DNA of 64,000 nucleotides from Channallabes apus. Lineage: Eukaryota; Chordata; Actinopteri; Siluriformes; Clariidae. A model generated the notes under the pieces. It made no database searches, was not told where the DNA came from, and saw only the letters and a program-made list of their open reading frames with translations. The translations under genes were made by a program, and so were the position numbers. The stretch covers positions 32,577,880 to 32,641,879 of the forward strand of contig CM060124.1 in the NCBI GenBank assembly GCA_030522415.1, read 5' to 3'. Positions 39,433 through 54,067 of this stretch are shown in pieces. Numbering within the stretch: position 1 is the first letter of the stretch; every line of letters starts with the position of its first letter.

Positions 39433-42081
39433 TACACTACACTACACTACTGTACACTACACTACACTACACTACTGTACACTACACTACAGTACACTAC
39501 ACTACACTACACTACTGTACATTACACTACACTACACTACTGTACACTACACTACACTACACTACTGTACACTACAGTACACTACACTACACTATTGTAC
39601 ACTACACTACAGTACACTACACTACACTACACTACACTACTGTACATTACACTACACTACACTACTGTACACTACACTACACTACACTACTGTACACTAC
39701 TGTACACTACACTACACTACACTACAGTACACCAAACTACACTACACTACACTACAGTACACTACACTACACTACACTACAGTACACTACACTACAGTAC
39801 ACCACACTACACTACACTACAGTACACTACAGTACACTACACTACACCACACTACACTACAGTACAGTACACTACAGTACAGTACACTACACTACTGTAC
39901 ACCACACTACAGTACACTACACTACACTACAGTACACCACACTACACTACAGTACACTACACTACTGTACACTACACTACAGTACACTACACTACAGTAC
40001 AGTACACTACACTATAGTACACTACAGTACAGTACACTACACTACAGTACACTACACTACAGTACAGTACACTATACTACTGTACACTACACTTCAGTAC
40101 ACTACACTTCAGTACACTACACTACAGTACACCACACTACACTACAGTACACTACACTACTGTACACTACACTACAGTACAGTACACTACAGTACACTAC
40201 ACTACAGTACACCACACTACACTACAGTACACTACACTACAGTACAGTACACTACAGTACAGTACACTACACTACTGTACACTACACTACAGTACACTAC
40301 ACTACACTACACCACACTACACTACACTACAGTACACTACACTACACTACACTACAGTACACTACAGTACAGTACAATACACTACTGTACACTACACTAC
40401 AGTACACTACACTACAGTACACCACACTACACTACAGTACACTACACTACAGTACAGTACACTACAGTACACTACACTACAGTACAGTACACTACACTAC
40501 AGTACACCACACTACACTACAGTACAGTACAGTACACTACAGTACACTACACTACAGTACAGTACACTACAGTACAGTACACTACACTACAGTACAGTAC
40601 ACTACACTACAGTACACCACACTACACTACTGTACACTACACTACACTACTGTACACTACAGTACACTACACTACACTACTGTACACTACAGTACACTAC
40701 ACTACACTACTGTACATTACACTACACTACACTACTGTACACTACACTACACTACTGTACACTACACTACAGTACACTACACTACACTACAGTACACCAC
40801 ACTACACTACACTACACTACAGTACACTACACTACACTACAGTACAGTACACTACACTACACTACTGTACACTACACTACACTACACTACACTACAGTAC
40901 AGTACACTACACTTCACTACACTACAGTACACTACACTACACTACAGTACACCACACTACACTACACTACAGTACAGTACACTACACTTCACTACACTAC
41001 AGTACACTACACTACACTACACTACAGTACACTACACTACACTACACTACAGTACACTGCACTACACTACACTACACCACACTACACTACACTACAGTAC
41101 ACTACACCACACTACACTACAGTACAGTACACTACAGTACAGTACACTACACTACTGTACACTACACTACAGTACACTACACTACAGTACACCACACTAC
41201 ACTACAGTACAGTACACTACAGTACACTACACTACTGTACACTACACTACAGTACACTACACTACAGTGCAGTACAGTACACTACAGTACAGTACACTAC
41301 ACTACAGTACACTACACTACACTACACTACAGTACACTACACTACAGTACAGTACACTACACTACAGTACACTACACTACAGTACAGTACACTACACTAC
41401 TGTACACTACACTACAGTACAGTACACTACAGTACAGTACACTACACTACAGTACACCACACTACACTACAGTACACTACACTACAGTACACTATACTAC
41501 AGTACAGTACACTACACTACTGTACACTAAACTACAGTACACTACACTACACTACAGTACACCACACTACACTACACTACTGTACACTACAGTACACTAC
41601 AGTACACCACACTACACTACAGTACACTACACTACAGTACACTACACTACAGTACAGTACATTACACTACTGTACACTACACTGCAGTACACTACACTAC
41701 AGTACACCACACTACACTACACTACAGTACACTACACTACAGTACACTACACTACACTACAGTACAGTACACTACACTACTGTACACTACACTTCAGTAC
41801 ACTACACTACAGTACACCACACTACACTACAGTACACTACACTACACTACAGTACACTACACTACACTACAGTACAGTACACTACACTACACTACAATAC
41901 AGTACACTACACTACACTACAGTACACTACAGTACACTACAATACACTACAGTACACTACACTACACTACAGTACACCACACTACACTACACTACAGTAA
42001 ACTACACTACAGTACACTACACACACAGAATGAACAGACATGTGAAACTACAAAAGCAAAGTGTGTGTGTGTGTTTTTAAG

Positions 42082-42189
42082 TTAAATTTGAAGCTTTGAT
42101 CATTGCGATGGCCGTGATCGTGGGTGTCATCTTGCTGGCCATCACCGTGTGTTGCTGCTACTGCTGTTGCCACTGTGGACGATCATCAC

Positions 42190-42251
<62 letters not shown>

Positions 42252-42407
42252 AGTGTTAGTACGCGTCCCTCACGGTTAAAGAGTTTGTAGAAACAGTTAA
42301 AATGTTAACTCTAAAAATAATCAGCTGATCTTTACTGTAATCAGTGATATTATTTCAGGTCGAAGCCCACATACGCTGTAAACAAATCTTATGTGCTATA
42401 TACTTAA
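42082..42407 (+). CDS. Transmembrane/terminal exon cassette, copy 7
   Basis: Exons 42082-42190 and 42359-42407. Two differences in exon a: CTG to GTG in the helix (Leu to Val), and the last base G to A, giving CA/GTAACA and a junction codon CAG (Gln for Arg). Exon b has the Ser variant. Confidence 0.5.
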
Positions 42408-43968
42408 TAAAATATTGTAACAATATTACACATATTATTTTTAAGCAGTTTTAAGGCCTGATTTTACTTGAATAAATCATGTAAAAAAATCCTAAATTAT
42501 TATATAAATAGTATACAGTACACTACACTACACTACTGTACACTACAGTACACTACACTACACTACACTAGAGTACACTACAGTACACTACACTACTGTA
42601 CACTACACTACAGTACACTACAGTACACTACACTACACTACAGTACACTACACTAAACTACAGTACAGTACACTACAGTACACTACACTACACTACAGTA
42701 CACTACACTACTGTACACTACAGTACACTACACAACACTACAGTACACTACACTACTGTACACTACAGTACACTACACAACACTACAGTACAATACACTA
42801 CACTACACTACAGTACACTACACTACACTACACTACACTAGAGTACACTACACTACACTACACTACTGTACACTACACTACAGTACACTACACTAAACTA
42901 CAGTACAGTACACTACAGTACACTACACTACACTACAGTACACTACACTACTGTACACTACAGTACACTACACAACACTACAGTACAATACACTACACTA
43001 CACTACAGTACACTACACTACACTACACTACACTAGAGTACACTACACTACACTACACTACTGTACACTACACTACAGTACACTACACTACACTACAGTA
43101 AACTACAATACACTACACTACAGTACACTACACTAAACTACAGTACAGTACAGTACAGTACACTACAGTACAGTACACTACACTACAGTACAGTACACTA
43201 CACTACACTACAGTACACTACACTACAGTAAACTACACTACAGTACAGTACACTACAGTACACTACACTACACTACACTACAGTACACTACACTACTGTA
43301 CACTACAGTACACTACACAACACTACAGTACAGTACACTACACTACACTACAGTACACTACACTACTGTACAGTACACTACTGTACACTACACTACACTA
43401 CAGTACACTACACTACACTACAGTACACTACACTACTGTACATTACACTACACTACACTACTGTACACTACACTACACTACACTACTGTACACTACAGTA
43501 CACCACACTACACTACGCTACACTACACTACAGTACACTACACTACAGTACACTACACTACACTACACTACTGTACACTACAGTACACCACACTACACTA
43601 CACTACACTACACTACACTACAGTACACTACACTACTGTACACTACACTACACTACACTACAGTACACCACACTACACTACACTACACTACAGTACACTA
43701 CACTACACTACACTACACTACACTACTGTACACTACACTACACTACACTACTGTACACTACACTACAGTACACTACACTACACTACAGTACACCACACTA
43801 CACTACACTACACTACAGTACACTACACTACACTACACTACACTACAGTACAGTACACTACACTACACTACAGTACACTACAGTACACTACACTACACTA
43901 CTGTACACTACACTACACTACACTACTGTACACTACTGTACACTACACTACACTACACTACTACACTA

Positions 43969-44091
43969 AATTTTTTTTTGTTAAATTTCTTAAATTTGTG
44001 TGAAGCTGCTTTGAGACAATGACCATTGTTAAAAGCGCTATATAAATAAAATTGAATTGAATTGAATTGAATTGAATTGAATTGAATTGAA
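43969..44091 (+). mobile_element. LINE tail in satellite, copy C
   Basis: Same truncation point and eight TTGAA units, 4659 bp after copy B. Confidence 0.85.
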
Positions 44092-46735
44092 TACACTACA
44101 CTACACTACTGTACACTACACTACACTACACTACTGTACACTACACTACAGTACACTACACTACACTACACTACTGTACATTACACTACACTACACTACT
44201 GTACACTACACTACACTACACTACTGTACACTACAGTACACTACACTACACTATTGTACACTACACTACAGTACACTACACTACACTACACTACACTACT
44301 GTACATTACACTACACTACACTACTGTACACTACACTACACTACACTACTGTACACTACTGTACACTACACTACACTACACTACAGTACACCAAACTACA
44401 CTACACTACACTACAGTACACTACACTACACTACACTACAGTACACTACACTACAGTACACCACACTACACTACACTACAGTACACTACAGTACACTACA
44501 CTACACCACACTACACTACAGTACAGTACACTACAGTACAGTACACTACACTACTGTACACCACACTACAGTACACTACACTACACTACAGTACACCACA
44601 CTACACTACAGTACACTACACTACTGTACACTACACTACAGTACACTACACTACAGTACAGTACACTACACTATAGTACACTACAGTACAGTACACTACA
44701 CTACAGTACACTACACTACAGTACAGTACACTATACTACTGTACACTACACTTCAGTACACTACACTTCAGTACACTACACTACAGTACACCACACTACA
44801 CTACAGTACACTACACTACTGTACACTACACTACAGTACAGTACACTACAGTACACTACACTACAGTACACCACACTACACTACAGTACACTACACTACA
44901 GTACAGTACACTACAGTACAGTACACTACACTACTGTACACTACACTACAGTACACTACACTACACTACACCACACTACACTACACTACAGTACACTACA
45001 CTACACTACACTACAGTACACTACAGTACAGTACAATACACTACTGTACACTACACTACAGTACACTACACTACAGTACACCACACTACACTACAGTACA
45101 CTACACTACAGTACAGTACACTACAGTACACTACACTACAGTACAGTACACTACACTACAGTACACCACACTACACTACAGTACAGTACAGTACACTACA
45201 GTACACTACACTACAGTACAGTACACTACAGTACAGTACACTACACTACAGTACAGTACACTACACTACAGTACACCACACTACACTACTGTACACTACA
45301 CTACACTACTGTACACTACAGTACACTACACTACACTACTGTACACTACAGTACACTACACTACACTACTGTACATTACACTACACTACACTACTGTACA
45401 CTACACTACACTACTGTACACTACACTACAGTACACTACACTACACTACAGTACACCACACTACACTACACTACACTACAGTACACTACACTACACTACA
45501 GTACAGTACACTACACTACTGTACACTACACTACACTACACTACACTACAGTACAGTACACTACACTTCACTACACTACAGTACACTACACTACACTACA
45601 GTACACCACACTACACTACACTACAGTACAGTACACTACACTTCACTACACTACAGTACACTACACTACACTACACTACAGTACACTACACTACACTACA
45701 CTACAGTACACTGCACTACACTACACTACACCACACTACACTACACTACAGTACACTACACCACACTACACTACAGTACAGTACACTACAGTACAGTACA
45801 CTACACTACTGTACACTACACTACAGTACACTACACTACAGTACACCACACTACACTACAGTACAGTACACTACAGTACACTACACTACTGTACACTACA
45901 CTACAGTACACTACACTACAGTGCAGTACAGTACACTACAGTACAGTACACTACACTACAGTACACTACACTACACTACACTACAGTACACTACACTACA
46001 GTACAGTACACTACACTACAGTACACTACACTACAGTACAGTACACTACACTACTGTACACTACACTACAGTACAGTACACTACAGTACAGTACACTACA
46101 CTACAGTACACCACACTACACTACAGTACACTACACTACAGTACACTATACTACAGTACAGTACACTACACTACTGTACACTAAACTACAGTACACTACA
46201 CTACACTACAGTACACCACACTACACTACACTACTGTACACTACAGTACACTACAGTACACCACACTACACTACAGTACACTACACTACAGTACACTACA
46301 CTACAGTACAGTACATTACACTACTGTACACTACACTGCAGTACACTACACTACAGTACACCACACTACACTACACTACAGTACACTACACTACAGTACA
46401 CTACACTACACTACAGTACAGTACACTACACTACTGTACACTACACTTCAGTACACTACACTACAGTACACCACACTACACTACAGTACACTACACTACA
46501 CTACAGTACACTACACTACACTACAGTACAGTACACTACACTACACTACAATACAGTACACTACACTACACTACAGTACACTACAGTACACTACAATACA
46601 CTACAGTACACTACACTACACTACAGTACACCACACTACACTACACTACAGTAAACTACACTACAGTACACTACACACACAGAATGAACAGACATGTGAA
46701 ACTACAAAAGCAAAGTGTGTGTGTGTGTTTTTAAG

Positions 46736-46843
46736 TTAAATTTGAAGCTTTGATCATTGCGATGGCCGTGATCGTGGGTGTCATCTTGCTGGCCATCACC
46801 GTGTGTTGCTGCTACTGCTGTTGCCACTGTGGACGATCATCAC

Positions 46844-46903
<60 letters not shown>

Positions 46904-47059
46904 AGTGTTAGTACGCGTCCCTCACGGTTAAAGAGTTTGTAGAAACAGTTAAAATGTTAACTCTAAAAATAATCAGCTGATCTTTACTGTAATCAGTGAT
47001 ATTATTTCAGGTCGAAGCCCACATACGCTGTAAACAAATCTTATGTGCTATATACTTAA
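46736..47059 (+). CDS. Transmembrane/terminal exon cassette, copy 8
   Basis: Exons 46736-46844 and 47011-47059. Same alleles as copy 7 (Val, Gln, Ser). Confidence 0.5.
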
Positions 47060-48620
47060 TAAAATATTGTAACAATATTACACATATTATTTTTAAGCAG
47101 TTTTAAGGCCTGATTTTACTTGAATAAATCATGTAAAAAAATCCTAAATTATTATATAAATAGTATACAGTACACTACACTACACTACTGTACACTACAG
47201 TACACTACACTACACTACACTAGAGTACACTACAGTACACTACACTACTGTACACTACACTACAGTACACTACAGTACACTACACTACACTACAGTACAC
47301 TACACTAAACTACAGTACAGTACACTACAGTACACTACACTACACTACAGTACACTACACTACTGTACACTACAGTACACTACACAACACTACAGTACAC
47401 TACACTACTGTACACTACAGTACACTACACAACACTACAGTACAATACACTACACTACACTACAGTACACTACACTACACTACACTACACTAGAGTACAC
47501 TACACTACACTACACTACTGTACACTACACTACAGTACACTACACTAAACTACAGTACAGTACACTACAGTACACTACACTACACTACAGTACACTACAC
47601 TACTGTACACTACAGTACACTACACAACACTACAGTACAATACACTACACTACACTACAGTACACTACACTACACTACACTACACTAGAGTACACTACAC
47701 TACACTACACTACTGTACACTACACTACAGTACACTACACTACACTACAGTAAACTACAATACACTACACTACAGTACACTACACTAAACTACAGTACAG
47801 TACAGTACAGTACACTACAGTACAGTACACTACACTACAGTACAGTACACTACACTACACTACAGTACACTACACTACAGTAAACTACACTACAGTACAG
47901 TACACTACAGTACACTACACTACACTACACTACAGTACACTACACTACTGTACACTACAGTACACTACACAACACTACAGTACAGTACACTACACTACAC
48001 TACAGTACACTACACTACTGTACAGTACACTACTGTACACTACACTACACTACAGTACACTACACTACACTACAGTACACTACACTACTGTACATTACAC
48101 TACACTACACTACTGTACACTACACTACACTACACTACTGTACACTACAGTACACCACACTACACTACGCTACACTACACTACAGTACACTACACTACAG
48201 TACACTACACTACACTACACTACTGTACACTACAGTACACCACACTACACTACACTACACTACACTACACTACAGTACACTACACTACTGTACACTACAC
48301 TACACTACACTACAGTACACCACACTACACTACACTACACTACAGTACACTACACTACACTACACTACACTACACTACTGTACACTACACTACACTACAC
48401 TACTGTACACTACACTACAGTACACTACACTACACTACAGTACACCACACTACACTACACTACACTACAGTACACTACACTACACTACACTACACTACAG
48501 TACAGTACACTACACTACACTACAGTACACTACAGTACACTACACTACACTACTGTACACTACACTACACTACACTACTGTACACTACTGTACACTACAC
48601 TACACTACACTACTACACTA

Positions 48621-48748
48621 AATTTTTTTTTGTTAAATTTCTTAAATTTGTGTGAAGCTGCTTTGAGACAATGACCATTGTTAAAAGCGCTATATAAATA
48701 AAATTGAATTGAATTGAATTGAATTGAATTGAATTGAATTGAATTGAA
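48621..48748 (+). mobile_element. LINE tail in satellite, copy D
   Basis: Same truncation point but nine TTGAA units (128 bp), 4652 bp after copy C. Confidence 0.85.
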
Positions 48749-51367
48749 TACACTACACTACACTACTGTACACTACACTACACTACACTACTGTACACTA
48801 CACTACAGTACACTACACTACACTACACTACTGTACATTACACTACACTACACTACTGTACACTACACTACACTACACTACTGTACACTACAGTACACTA
48901 CACTACACTATTGTACACTACACTACAGTACACTACACTACACTACACTACACTACTGTACATTACACTACACTACACTACTGTACACTACACTACACTA
49001 CACTACTGTACACTACTGTACACTACACTACACTACACTACAGTACACCAAACTACACTACACTACACTACAGTACACTACACTACACTACACTACAGTA
49101 CACTACACTACAGTACACCACACTACACTACACTACAGTACACTACAGTACACTACACTACACCACACTACACTACAGTACAGTACACTACAGTACAGTA
49201 CACTACACTACTGTACACCACACTACACTACACTACAGTACACCACACTACACTACAGTACACTACACTACTGTACACTACACTACAGTACACTACACTA
49301 CAGTACAGTACACTACACTATAGTACACTACAGTACAGTACACTACACTACAGTACACTACACTACAGTACAGTACACTATACTACTGTACACTACACTT
49401 CAGTACACTACACTTCAGTACACTACACTACAGTACACCACACTACACTACAGTACACTACACTACTGTACACTACACTACAGTACAGTACACTACAGTA
49501 CACTACACTACAGTACACCACACTACACTACAGTACACTACACTACAGTACAGTACACTACAGTACAGTACACTACACTACTGTACACTACACTACAGTA
49601 CACTACACTACACTACACCACACTACACTACACTACAGTACACTACACTACACTACACTACAGTACACTACAGTACAGTACAATACACTACTGTACACTA
49701 CACTACAGTACACTACACTACAGTACACCACACTACACTACAGTACACTACACTACAGTACAGTACACTACAGTACACTACACTACAGTACAGTACACTA
49801 CACTACAGTACACCACACTACACTACAGTACAGTACAGTACACTACAGTACACTACACTACAGTACAGTACACTACAGTACAGTACACTACACTACAGTA
49901 CAGTACACTACACTACAGTACACCACACTACACTACTGTACACTACACTACACTACTGTACACTACAGTACACTACACTACACTACTGTACACTACAGTA
50001 CACTACACTACACTACTGTACATTACACTACACTACACTACTGTACACTACACTACACTACTGTACACTACACTACAGTACACTACACTACACTACAGTA
50101 CACCACACTACACTACACTACACTACAGTACACTACACTACACTACAGTACACTACACTACACTACTGTACACTACACTACACTACACTACACTACAGTA
50201 CAGTACACTACACTTCACTACACTACAGTACACTACACTACACTACAGTACACCACACTACACTACACTACAGTACAGTACACTACACTTCACTACACTA
50301 CAGTACACTACACTACACTACACTACAGTACACTACACTACACTACACTACAGTACACTGCACTACACTACACTACACCACACTACACTACACTACAGTA
50401 CACTACACCACACTACACTACAGTACAGTACACTACAGTACAGTACACTACACTACTGTACACTACACTACAGTACACTACACTACAGTACACCACACTA
50501 CACTACAGTACAGTACACTACAGTACACTACACTACTGTACACTACACTACAGTACACTACACTACAGTGCAGTACAGTACACTACAGTACAGTACACTA
50601 CACTACAGTACACTACAGTACACTACACTACAGTACAGTACACTACACTACAGTACACTACACTACAGTACAGTACACTACACTACTGTACACTACACTA
50701 CAGTACAGTACACTACAGTACAGTACACTACACTACAGTACACCACACTACACTACAGTACACTACACTACAGTACACTATACTACAGTACAGTACACTA
50801 CACTACTGTACACTAAACTACAGTACACTACACTACACTACAGTACACCACACTACACTACACTACTGTACACTACAGTACACTACAGTACACCACACTA
50901 CACTACAGTACACTACACTACAGTACACTACACTACAGTACAGTACATTACACTACTGTACACTACACTGCAGTACACTACACTACAGTACACCACACTA
51001 CACTACACTACAGTACACTACACTACAGTACACTACACTACACTACAGTACAGTACACTACACTACTGTACACTACACTACAGTACACTACACTACAGTA
51101 CACCACACTACACTACAGTACACTACACTACACTACAGTACACTACACTACACTACAGTACAGTACACTACACTACACTACAATACAGTACACTACACTA
51201 CACTACAGTACACTACAGTACACTACAATACACTACAGTACACTACACTACACTACAGTACACCACACTACACTACACTACAGTAAACTACACTACAGTA
51301 CACTACACACACAGAATGAACAGACATGTGAAACTACAAAAGCAAAGTGTGTGTGTGTGTTTTTAAG

Positions 51368-51475
51368 TTAAATTTGAAGCTTTGATCATTGCGATGGCCG
51401 TGATCGTGGGTGTCATCTTGCTGGCCATCACCGTGTGTTGCTGCTACTGCTGTTGCCACTGTGGACGATCATCAC

Positions 51476-51524
<49 letters not shown>

Positions 51525-51677
51525 GTTAGTACGCGTCCCTCACGGTTAAAGAGTTTGTAGAAACAGTTAAAATGTTAACTCTAAAAATAATCAGCTGATC
51601 TTTACTGTAATCAGTGATATTATTTCAGGTTGAAGCCCACATACGCTGTAAACAAATCTTATGTGCTATATACTTAA
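51368..51677 (+). CDS. Transmembrane/terminal exon cassette, copy 9
   Basis: Exons 51368-51476 and 51629-51677. Exon a matches copies 7-8 (Val, Gln), but exon b has the Leu variant and the CA tract ends CACAGTG as in copies 1, 4 and 10. It looks like a mosaic of two lineages. Confidence 0.5.
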
Positions 51678-53057
51678 TAAAATATTGTAACAATATTACA
51701 CATATTATTTTTAAGCAGTTTTAAGGCCTGATTTTACTTGAATAAATCATGTAAAAAAATCCTAAATTATTATATAAATAGTATACAGTACACTACACTA
51801 CACTACTGTACACTACAGTACACTACACTACACTACACTAGAGTACACTACAGTACACTACACTACTGTACACTACACTACTGTACACTACAGTACACTA
51901 CACTACACTACACTACACTAGAGTACACTACAGTACACTACACTACTGTACACTACACTACACTACACTACAGTACACTACACTACACTACAGTACACTA
52001 CAGTACAGTACACTACACTACACTACAGTACACTACACTACAGTACACTGCACTACACTACACTACACTACAGTACACTACAGTACACTACACCACACTA
52101 CACTACAGTACACTACAGTACAGTACACTACACTACTGTACACTACACTACAGTACACTACACTACAGTACACCACACTACACTACAGTACAGTACACTA
52201 CAGTACACTACACTACTGTACACTACACTACAGTACACTACACTACACTACACTACAGTACACTACACTACAGTACAGTACACTACACTACAGTACAGTA
52301 CACTACACTACTGTACACTACACTACAGTACACCACACTACAGTACACTACACTACAGTACACTACACTACTGTACACTACACTACAGTACAGTACACTA
52401 CAGTACAGTACACTACACTACAGTACACCACACTACACTACAGTACACTACACTACAGTACACTATACTACAGTACAGTACACTACACTACTGTACACTA
52501 CACTACAGTACACTACACTACACTACAGTACACCACACTACACTACACTACAGTACACTACACTACACTACAGTACACCACACTACACTACAGTACACTA
52601 CACTACAGTACACTACACTACAGTACAGTACACTACACTACTGTACACTACACTGCAGTACACTACACTACACTACACTACACTACAGTACACCACACTA
52701 CAGTACACTACACTACACTACAGTACAGTACACTACACTACTGTACACTACACTACAGTACACTACACTACAGTACACCACACTACACTACAGTACACTA
52801 CACTACAGTACAGTACACTACACTACACTACAGTACACTACACTACAGTACAGTACACTACACTACACTACAATACAGTACACTACACTACACTACAGTA
52901 CACTACACTACACTACAATACACTACAGTACACTACACTACACTACAGTACACCACACTACACTACACTACAGTAAACTACACTACAGTACACTACACAC
53001 ACAGAATGAACAGACATGTGAAACTACAAAAGCAAAGTGTGTGTGTGTGTTTTTAAG

Positions 53058-53166
53058 TTAAATTTGAAGCTTTGATCATTGTGATGGCCGTGATCCTGGG
53101 TGTCATCTTGCTGGCCATCACCGTGTGTTGCTGCTACTGCTGTTGCCACTGTGGACGATCATCACG

Positions 53167-53246
<80 letters not shown>

Positions 53247-53399
53247 GTTAGTACGCGTCCCTCACGGTTAAAGAGTTTGTAGAAACAGTTAAAATGTTAA
53301 CTCTAAAAATAATCAGCTGATCTTTACTGTAATCAGTGATATTATTTCAGGTTGAAGCCCACATACGCTGTAAACAAATCTTATGTGCTATATACTTAA
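53058..53399 (+). CDS. Transmembrane/terminal exon cassette, copy 10
   Basis: Exons 53058-53166 and 53351-53399. It carries a private GCG to GTG change (Ala to Val) at the start of the helix and otherwise copy 1 alleles. It is the last copy, and the satellite after it is soon interrupted by SINE copy 2. Confidence 0.5.
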
Positions 53400-53797
53400 T
53401 AAAATATTGTAACAATATTACACATATTATTTTTAAGCAGTTTTAAGGCCTGATTTTACTTGAATAAATCATGTAAAAAAATCCTAAATTATTATATAAA
53501 TAGTATACAGTACACTACACTACTGTACACTACAGTACACTACACTACTGTACACTACACTACACTACACTACAGTACACTACACTAAACTACAGTACAG
53601 TACACTACAGTACACTACACTACACTACAGTACACTACACTACTGTACACTACAGTACACTACACAACACTACAGTACACTACACTACTGTACACTACAG
53701 TACACTACACAACACTACAGTACAATACACTACACTACACTACAGTACACTACACTACACTACACTAGAGTACACTACATTACACTACAGTGTACAG

Positions 53798-54067
53798 TGG
53801 GGGCAGTGGTGGCTCAGTCGGTTAAGGCTATGGGTTACTGGGTTACTGATCGGAAGGTCGGGGGTTCAAACCCCAGCATCGCCAAGTTGCCACTGTTGAG
53901 CCCTTGAGCAAGGCCCTTAACCCTATCTGCTCCAGGGGCGCTGCTCCGTAAGCTGGCTGACCCTGCGCTCTGACCCCAGTTTCCTAATTGGGATATGCGA
54001 AAATTGAGCAATTTCCCTCTGGGATTAATAAAGTTCTATAAAATTAAAAAAAAAAAAAAAAAAAAAA
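53798..54067 (+). mobile_element. tRNA-derived SINE, copy 2 with different 3' tail
   Basis: Head and body match SINE copy 1 (A-box-like GGTGGCTCAGTCGGTTAAGG, B box GGTTCAAACCC at 53863-53873, the same GACCCTGCGCTCTGACCCC). After GGGATATGCGAA the tail switches to GCAATTTCCCTCTGGGATTA, then ATAAAGTTCTATAAAATT and poly(A). Inserted in the satellite. Confidence 0.85.

Larger units (their letters stand above)
32399..41200 (+). repeat. 8.83-kb higher-order repeat, block II
   Basis: Direct copy of block I, with cassettes 4-6 and LINE-tail copy B. At least one internal difference is visible: a CACCA word at about 31748 in block I is CACTA at the matching place (about 40580) in block II. The copies are therefore near-identical, not identical. 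Confidence 0.85.
37439..51367 (+). repeat. Three tandem 4.65-kb units
   Basis: Units start at cassettes 6, 7 and 8 (37439, 42082, 46736) and the next boundary is cassette 9 at 51368, giving periods of 4643, 4654 and 4632. Each carries one LINE tail at nearly the same offset (39310, 43969, 48621). Smaller length differences come from microsatellites and satellite words. Confidence 0.85.
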
